A DNA stretch of 64,000 nt from Blastococcus sp. KM273128 (GTDB lineage: Bacteria > Actinomycetota > Actinomycetes > Mycobacteriales > Geodermatophilaceae). Made by a program: the position numbers and the translations under genes. The notes under the pieces were generated by a model. That model had not been told where the DNA came from, did not search any database, and saw only the letters and a list, made by a program, of their open reading frames with translations. Positions 59,128-64,000 of this stretch are shown here, in pieces (the first letter of the stretch is position 1; each line of letters starts with the position of its first letter). The DNA lies in contig NZ_SSXA01000013.1 in NCBI RefSeq assembly GCF_021698975.1, positions 1 through 64,000 of the forward strand, written 5' to 3'.

Positions 59128-61794
59128 TCAGCGGGCGGGGGTGACGGCCCCCTCCCGGCACAGCAGCGCCCCCGCCTCGACCGCGGGCAGCGGCCGGGAG
59201 AGCAGGTAGCCCTGGGCCCGGTCGCACGCCTCGGCACGGAGCCGGGCCAGCTGCGCCGGCTCCTCGACCCCCTCCGCGACGACGGTCAGCCCGAACGTGT
59301 GCGCCGCGCGGATCATCAGGGCCACCAGCTCCAGGTGCGCGGGCTCGGCCGACGCCACGAAGCTGCGGTCGATCTTCAGCGTGTCGACGGGCATGCTGCG
59401 CAGCTGCCCGATCGAGGTGTAGCCGGTGCCGAAGTCGTCGATGGCGATGCCGACACCCATCCCCCGCAGCTCGCCGAGGTGGTCGTAGGCGGCCGGGTCG
59501 TCCACCAGGACGGTCTCGGTGACCTCCAGCACCAGCAGCCGGGCCGGCAGGCCCGAGGCCTCGAGCGCCTCGGCCACGTCGGCGACGATCCGCCGGTCGG
59601 CGAGGTGGCGGCCAGAGATGTTGACCGCGACGGTCGGCTCGGGCCGGCCCGGGATGACCGGGGTGGCGGCCCGCCACTCGGCCAGCTGCCGGGTGGCCTC
59701 GCGGAGCACGAGGCGGTCGATGTCCCGGATGAGGCCGGAGCGCTCGGCGACCGGCACGAACCGGTCGGGCGGGACGGGGCCCACCCCGGGCCGGTCCCAG
59801 CGCACCAGCGCCTCGTACCCGGTGAGCCGGTCGGAGGCCACGTCCACGACCGGCTGGTAGACCAGGTGCATCTCGCCGCCGGCCAGGCCGCGGGCGATCG
59901 CGGCCTCGAGCTCGGCCTGCTCGGCGAGCTGCAGCCGCAGCGCCTCGTCGAAGATCTCCGCCCGGCCCCGGCCGTGGGCCTTGGCCCGGCAGGCCGCGGT
60001 GTCGGCCTCGGCGAAGAGGACGTCGGCGTCGGTGCCGCCGTCGCGGCTGACCGCCACGCCGATGCTCGCCCCGATGGTGGCCGTCGTCGTCCCCACGGGC
60101 ACCGGCCGGCTGATCGACGCGATCAGCCGCTCGGCCAGGTCGAGCAGGGCGTGCTCGGCGTGCACGGGCTCCACGAGGACGACGAACTCGTCGCCCCCGA
60201 GGCGGCAGACGACGTCGCCGGGGCGGACGGCGGCGCGCAGCCGGGCCGCCACCGCGCGCAGCACCTCGTCGCCGGCGGCGTGGCCGTGCGCGTCGTTGAC
60301 CGCCTTGAAGCCGTCGAGGTCGATGTAGAGCAGCCCGGTCATCTCGCCGGAGCGCCGGCCGCGGTGCAGGGCGGAGGTCACCAGCGTCACCGCCTGCGCG
60401 CGGTTGGGCAGCTCGGTCAGCGGGTCGTGGGTGGCCTGGTGCGCGAGGGCGAACTGCAGTTCCTCGCGCTGGCGGACCGAGCTGACGATCGCCCGCACGG
60501 AGGCGTGCACGACCTCGCCGAGCGGGCCGGGCAGGGGCTCGTCGAGGAGCGCGTCGTCGAGGTCGCCGCGCGCCACGGCCTGCGCCTGGTCCTGGATGCG
60601 GCGCAACCCGGCCACGGCCGAGCCCAAGGCGGCCGAGACCGTCCGGACCTCCCGCGGGCCGTCGGCCTCCACCTCGACCAGCGCCCCCTGGCTGACCTCG
60701 GTCGCCTGGGCGGCGAGCAGCCGGAGGGCGCGGGTGACGCTGCGGCCGAGCAGGACGGCGCCCAGCACCGAGCCGGCCAGGAGCCCGGCGCCCATCACGA
60801 GGACGGCCTGCAGCCGGTCCTCGGCGCGTTCGCGGTCGGCCTGGACGAGCAGCTGCGCCTGCTCGACCGCCGTCCCGACCAACCCCGCCAGCACGGTGCC
60901 GCGCTCCTGGCTCTGGAACAGCGCGGTCACCAGGTCGGGCAGCGCGAGGCTGCGGATCTCGCCGGCGAGGCCGCGGGTGAGCAGCCCGTCCAGGTCGGCG
61001 ACGACGTCGGAGGTGCGCACCTCCTGCCACGCCTCGCGCAGGGGCTCCCCCGAGAGGGTGCCCATCCTCCGCTGCGCGTCCCGGTAGTCCATCCAGGAGG
61101 TCTCCCAAGCGGTGCGGGAGCCGATCAGCTGCTCCTGGCCGTCGACCAGGAGGGAGCCGAGGAACAGCGGCATCTGCCGGCCGGCCGTCTGCGCCAGCTG
61201 GGCCACGGTCTGGACGTCGCGGACGGCCCGCAGCGTGGCACCGGGGACGCCCTCCGCGGTCGCCGCCGCCGCGGCGGCCGACTGCGCGGCCATCAGGTCG
61301 TTGGAGACGGCGAGGAAGCGGAGGTGCACCTCCTCGATGTCCAGCCGCCCCGCCTCGTAGGCGCGGCGCAGCTGCCCCAGGTCCTCCGCGGCGCGCGCCG
61401 CCGCCTCCCCGCCCACCGCGTCGCCGGCCAGGCGCTCCAGGGCCGCATCGGTGAGGGCGCGCGCCCGCGTCGCCTCGTCGAGGGCGGCCTGCTCCTGGGC
61501 GCGCAGGAAGAACGGCGGCAGCCCGAGAGCCGCCGCGGCGGCCGGGTCGTCGATGATCGCCAGGGAGAGGGCGGGGATCATCTCCTGCTCCACGCCGCTG
61601 CGGGCAGCATCGAGGAGGGCGAGCGCACGGACGGCGACCTCGGCGCGCTCGGCGCCGGCGACCTCGGCCGCCCGGGCCTGAGCCGCCGCCACGGTGAGGA
61701 CGACGACGCCGATCAGCGGCAGGAGCACGAGCGCGGCCAGGTACCGCCACAGCGGCACGCCGCGCCGGCGGCCCTCGTCCTTGGATGTGCGCAC
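59128..61794 (-). CDS. Membrane GGDEF-EAL c-di-GMP turnover protein
   Basis: An 888-residue protein. TM1 about 16-38, an alanine-rich extracytoplasmic helical sensor about 40-325 (nitrate/chemoreceptor-like), TM2 about 329-350, HAMP and linker about 350-440, GGDEF about 450-615 and EAL about 625-880. The GGDEF signature is intact (533-537), with an inhibitory RxxD site (524-527) five residues before it. The EAL motif (661-663), NISGRHL, EVTET, IDDFGTGY, KIDRSF and EGVE are present. Both cyclase and phosphodiesterase may be active. The GTG at 61794 has AGGAGC upstream. Confidence 0.93.
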   Translation of the reverse strand: MRTSKDEGRRRGVPLWRYLAALVLLPLIGVVVLTVAAAQARAAEVAGAERAEVAVRALALLDAARSGVEQEMIPALSLAIIDDPAAAAALGLPPFFLRAQEQAALDEATRARALTDAALERLAGDAVGGEAAARAAEDLGQLRRAYEAGRLDIEEVHLRFLAVSNDLMAAQSAAAAAATAEGVPGATLRAVRDVQTVAQLAQTAGRQMPLFLGSLLVDGQEQLIGSRTAWETSWMDYRDAQRRMGTLSGEPLREAWQEVRTSDVVADLDGLLTRGLAGEIRSLALPDLVTALFQSQERGTVLAGLVGTAVEQAQLLVQADRERAEDRLQAVLVMGAGLLAGSVLGAVLLGRSVTRALRLLAAQATEVSQGALVEVEADGPREVRTVSAALGSAVAGLRRIQDQAQAVARGDLDDALLDEPLPGPLGEVVHASVRAIVSSVRQREELQFALAHQATHDPLTELPNRAQAVTLVTSALHRGRRSGEMTGLLYIDLDGFKAVNDAHGHAAGDEVLRAVAARLRAAVRPGDVVCRLGGDEFVVLVEPVHAEHALLDLAERLIASISRPVPVGTTTATIGASIGVAVSRDGGTDADVLFAEADTAACRAKAHGRGRAEIFDEALRLQLAEQAELEAAIARGLAGGEMHLVYQPVVDVASDRLTGYEALVRWDRPGVGPVPPDRFVPVAERSGLIRDIDRLVLREATRQLAEWRAATPVIPGRPEPTVAVNISGRHLADRRIVADVAEALEASGLPARLLVLEVTETVLVDDPAAYDHLGELRGMGVGIAIDDFGTGYTSIGQLRSMPVDTLKIDRSFVASAEPAHLELVALMIRAAHTFGLTVVAEGVEEPAQLARLRAEACDRAQGYLLSRPLPAVEAGALLCREGAVTPAR

Positions 61795-61956
61795 GCTGCT
61801 CCTATCGGCTGCGCCGTGGATGGCTTGAGATGGCTCCCACCCGTGCAGGTGAGGGCGGTGCGGGGTCGGGAATGCCAGGTTCCGCACAGGTCGGGCAGGG
61901 GGAACTGTCAGACCCACCGGGGAGGCTCGCGGTACACCGCAGCCCCGAGGAGATAC

Positions 61957-62094
61957 GTGATCGACCTGCCCGCCCGCTCCGCCCACCCCGATGCCGTGCG
62001 CCTGCCGTCGTCCGGCCGGCGCCTCCCGGCCCGGCTGCGCCGGCGGCCCGTGCTGGTCGTGCCGCCCGCGCCCGAGGGCGCCCGGGGCGCCTGA
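61957..62094 (+). CDS. Small basic proline-rich ORF (45 aa)
   Basis: The frame GTG 61957 to TGA 62094 has a GAGGAG site four bases before the start and encodes VIDLPARSAHPDAVRLPSSG followed by an arginine- and proline-rich end. It begins 162 nt from the divergent GGDEF-EAL gene. I recognise no family. The good ribosome-binding site is the main support; the composition could also be chance in high-GC DNA. Confidence 0.4.
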   Translation: MIDLPARSAHPDAVRLPSSGRRLPARLRRRPVLVVPPAPEGARGA

Positions 62095-62113
62095 CCGCGC
62101 CCGGCGCCCGCCG

Positions 62114-62989
62114 TCAGCAGGCGGGAGCGGTCACCAGGTGGCAGCCGGGCGAGCCGAACTCGACGACGCCGAAGCCCATCTGCCCCAGCACGGTGGCGAC
62201 GGCAGCGGTCATCGTCCGCTGCACGGCCGCCTCCAGTGCGGCGCCGCGCGCCTGGTGCACGCTCATCCGGTCGTGCTGGCGCCACGTGACGAGGACGCCC
62301 GCGCCGTCCGGGTGCGGGGTGAGGCAGACGCCACCCGCGGCGTGCCCGGCCGGCTCCCGGCCCTCGCAGTCGTGCAGCGGCAACCCGGCCTCGAGCAGCG
62401 CCGAGGTGACGTCCACGGCCAGCGTGGTCAGCACGTCCTCGTCGTCCACCATGAACGGGTCCCAGTCCTCCGGGAGCCGGTCGAGCTGGTCACCGAGGTC
62501 GGCCAGCCACTCGCGCTCGGCCGGTGCCTGCCGGCGCACCACGCCGCCGTCGGGGCGACGGCCGCCGTGCACCACCCGCGTGGTGTCGGTCAGGTCGGCC
62601 GAGAGCCGCGCCCAGCCGGCGTCGATCGCGTCGGCGAAGGGGCCGGCCACCACCTCGCCGTCGTGCGTCGCGACGAGCCACCAGCCGGTGGTCGCGGGCC
62701 CGGCGGGGACGCCGCGCCCGGCCGGGTGGGTGGCGAGCCCGACGGCCGCCCGGTCCGCCGCGGGCCGCTCCGCCTCGGCCCGCCCGGCCTCGGCGACCAC
62801 GACGTCGCCGGGAGCGCGGGTCGCCCCGGCGGGCTGCGCGGCCCCGACCGCCGCCCGCTGCTGCGCCTGCACGGCGTTGCGCTCGAACTCGTAGCGGGCG
62901 GTGGAGCTGGCGCCCAGCACGACGACGACGGCGATCAGCGCGCCGCAGCCCAGCAACGGCGCGAGGACCGTCAGCAGCTCACCAGGCAC
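62114..62989 (-). CDS. Membrane-anchored protein with STARYE motif
   Basis: A 291-residue protein. The N-terminal helix LTVLAPLLGCGALIAVVVVL is followed by GASSTARYEFERNA, the same juxtamembrane motif as in the 57-residue protein at 44636. A disordered alanine-rich linker (about 45-95) leads to a soluble domain (about 98-291) with TTGWWLVATHDGEVVAGPF, PEDWDPFMVDDEDVLTTLAV and a C-terminal GFGVVEFGSPGCHLV. No known family. It overlaps the end of the upstream 73-residue gene by 11 nt (62979-62989), so the two are co-expressed. Confidence 0.7.
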   Translation of the reverse strand: MPGELLTVLAPLLGCGALIAVVVVLGASSTARYEFERNAVQAQQRAAVGAAQPAGATRAPGDVVVAEAGRAEAERPAADRAAVGLATHPAGRGVPAGPATTGWWLVATHDGEVVAGPFADAIDAGWARLSADLTDTTRVVHGGRRPDGGVVRRQAPAEREWLADLGDQLDRLPEDWDPFMVDDEDVLTTLAVDVTSALLEAGLPLHDCEGREPAGHAAGGVCLTPHPDGAGVLVTWRQHDRMSVHQARGAALEAAVQRTMTAAVATVLGQMGFGVVEFGSPGCHLVTAPAC

Positions 62990-63200
62990 GCCAGGCCCCC
63001 TGCGGCCCCTCGCCCCAGGCCGACGCGCGGTGGGTCCACTCCTGCACCCTGGCGGCGAGGCCGGGATGGGGCGGGCGGGGCGCCGGCGGCGCGGCGGCCG
63101 GCTCGTCCACCATCAGCTCGCTCAGCAGGGCCAGGCCTTCGTCGGCGCCCTCCGGGGCGTGGGCGGACGGCTTGCGGACCGGTGATGCGGTGGCGTGCAC
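62979..63200 (-). CDS. Small hypothetical protein (73 aa)
   Basis: Starts at GTG 63200 with GAGGAG upstream and encodes MHATASPVRKPSAHAPEGAD with a helix LALLSELMVDEP and an end rich in proline and tryptophan. Its stop lies inside the start region of the STARYE membrane protein gene (11-nt overlap), which supports its being translated. No similarity is recognised. Confidence 0.55.
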   Translation of the reverse strand: MHATASPVRKPSAHAPEGADEGLALLSELMVDEPAAAPPAPRPPHPGLAARVQEWTHRASAWGEGPQGAWRAW

Positions 63201-63467
63201 AGGAGGCTCCTCGCGGGTGGTTCTCCGCGGCTGGGAAGCACCGCGGACGTCCCGAAGGCTAGGGACGCCGAGGCCCCGGAACGGCCCGTCCGGCAGGCCG
63301 TTGACCTGGCCCGTTTCCCATTCGTTGCACGAGGGCTCCGGGGCGTGCGGTCACCCCTCCCCCGGGTCGCCGACCTGTCGACAAACCGCCGGTCCCCGAG
63401 CGTGGCGCGGGCGCGGACGGGGGTCGGTCACCCCGGTGGCGGTTCCGGCGCGCCGGCGTGTCGCGGG
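63201..63467. other. 267-nt intergenic region
   Basis: No ORF of quality lies between the small gene starting at 63200 and the hydrolase stop at 63468. It should hold the promoter of the minus-strand two-gene unit; I see no clear -10/-35 pair. Confidence 0.4.
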
Positions 63468-64000
63468 TCAGCCCACGGCGGCGAGGAAGGCCCGCACCCG
63501 GTCCAGCACCTGGGCCGCGGCCGCAGCGTCGTGGTCGGCGAGGCCCCGGTCGGTGAACAGGTGCCGCTCCCCCGGGTAGAGGAACAGCTCGGCGCCGTCC
63601 ACGGCCGCGGCGAGCTCGCGCGCGACGTCGACGTCCCCCTGGTCATCGGCGTCCATGACGTGGAACTGCACCGGCACCCCGGCGGGCCACTCGTCGGCGA
63701 ACTCCCCGAGCGGGACGGCGGCGTGCAGCAGCACCGCGCCGGCGGCGCCCGGGCGGGTCTGCGCCAGCAGCTGCGCCGGCATCACGCCGAGGGAGAAGCC
63801 CGCGTAGACCAGCCGCTCGGGCAGCTGCTCCACGGCGGCGCGGCCGCGGGCGAGCACGGTGCCGAAGCCGATCTGCTGGGCGTGCGCGACGCCGTCGTCG
63901 AGGGTGGCGAAGGTGCGCCCCTCGTACAGGTCAGGCGTGTGGACGACGTGCCCGTCGGCGCGCAGGTCGTCGGCGAACGCCCGGACGCCCGGGGTGAGCC
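63468..64000 (-). CDS. Dienelactone hydrolase-family protein, 5'-truncated by the window edge
   Basis: The visible part (about 176 codons) is the C-terminal portion of a dienelactone hydrolase-like alpha/beta hydrolase; the frame runs to the right edge, so the start is outside. It shows the family hallmarks HTPDLYEGRTFATLDDGV, the nucleophile region VYAGFSLGVMPAQLLA (here Ser in GFSLG instead of the classical Cys), QFHVMDADDQGD with the acid, and the His in YPGERHLFTD. Function: ester or lactone hydrolysis, substrate unknown. The GTG at 63857 lies inside the conserved region and is not the true start. Confidence 0.85.
   Translation of the reverse strand, partial: LTPGVRAFADDLRADGHVVHTPDLYEGRTFATLDDGVAHAQQIGFGTVLARGRAAVEQLPERLVYAGFSLGVMPAQLLAQTRPGAAGAVLLHAAVPLGEFADEWPAGVPVQFHVMDADDQGDVDVARELAAAVDGAELFLYPGERHLFTDRGLADHDAAAAAQVLDRVRAFLAAVG

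Noticed and set aside
59077-62094. A 1005-residue plus-strand open frame
   Set aside because: It is antisense to the GGDEF-EAL gene, whose motifs are intact. Only the last 45 codons (from GTG 61957) have their own ribosome-binding site, and that part is listed separately.

Overview
The window is 64 kb of very GC-rich, gene-dense DNA (no %GC was computed). It has many GTG starts, 4-nt start/stop overlaps (GTGA, ATGA), TANNNT-type -10 hexamers and a mycothiol synthase, so it is an actinobacterial chromosome. Gene content and style suggest Geodermatophilaceae (Blastococcus, Geodermatophilus or Modestobacter); that family call is inference. I saw no rRNA, tRNA, CRISPR array, insertion sequence or phage module. 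The window looks like core and housekeeping chromosome with a few degraded or unusual loci.

Layout. 1-8.3 kb: the end of an NhaA antiporter with a duplicated acidic tail; an unknown actinobacterial protein; a minus-strand coupled operon (tiny membrane protein, nitrobindin-like protein, DUF885 peptidase); a secreted beta-helix protein; and a PAS-PAS-SpoIIE phosphatase. 8.4-20.5 kb: a block in the same order as M. tuberculosis Rv0814c-Rv0820: sseC2-like, cysA2-like sulfurtransferase behind a cysteine-rich leader peptide, thiX-like thioredoxin, lmeA-like protein, membrane protein, then glnR, mshD, a truncated tatB-like remnant, a flavodoxin-like protein, a PhoX-type phosphatase, and pstSCAB with a PHO box and an 18-bp hairpin between pstS and pstC. 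20.6-29.4 kb: a catalytically degenerate LCP-family protein divergent from a 14-residue tandem-repeat coiled-coil protein, stress-type small proteins, a siderophore-interacting flavoprotein, a two-component system and a hotdog thioesterase.

28.6-34.6 kb: sulfate activation cysQ-cysD-cysN with an antisense small membrane gene between cysD and cysN, a cytochrome P450, an anti-sigma-type ATPase divergent from a small HTH regulator with two inverted-repeat operators. 34.6-44.6 kb: HrpA helicase, a MarR/MFS efflux pair, a zinc alcohol dehydrogenase broken by an in-frame TAG with its SRPBCC-like partner, and a FadE5-like acyl-CoA dehydrogenase. 44.6-64 kb: MFS, BrkB, hemerythrin and acyl-CoA dehydrogenase genes, a betaine-type binding lipoprotein, a coupled PAP2/kinase fusion-lipoprotein-flippase operon, PHA synthase with overlapping depolymerase, a BCCT transporter, a GGDEF-EAL protein, small membrane proteins, and a dienelactone hydrolase running off the right edge.

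Together the genes cover sulfur supply (cysQDN, cysA2, leader peptide), phosphate (pst, phoX), nitrogen control (glnR), thiol redox (mshD, thioredoxin), osmoprotection (BCCT, betaine binding protein, NhaA) and carbon storage (phaC, depolymerase). The best candidates for undescribed biology are the degenerate LCP/repeat-coil divergent pair, the PAP2-kinase/lipoprotein/flippase operon and the GGTTG-N4-CAACC regulatory switch.
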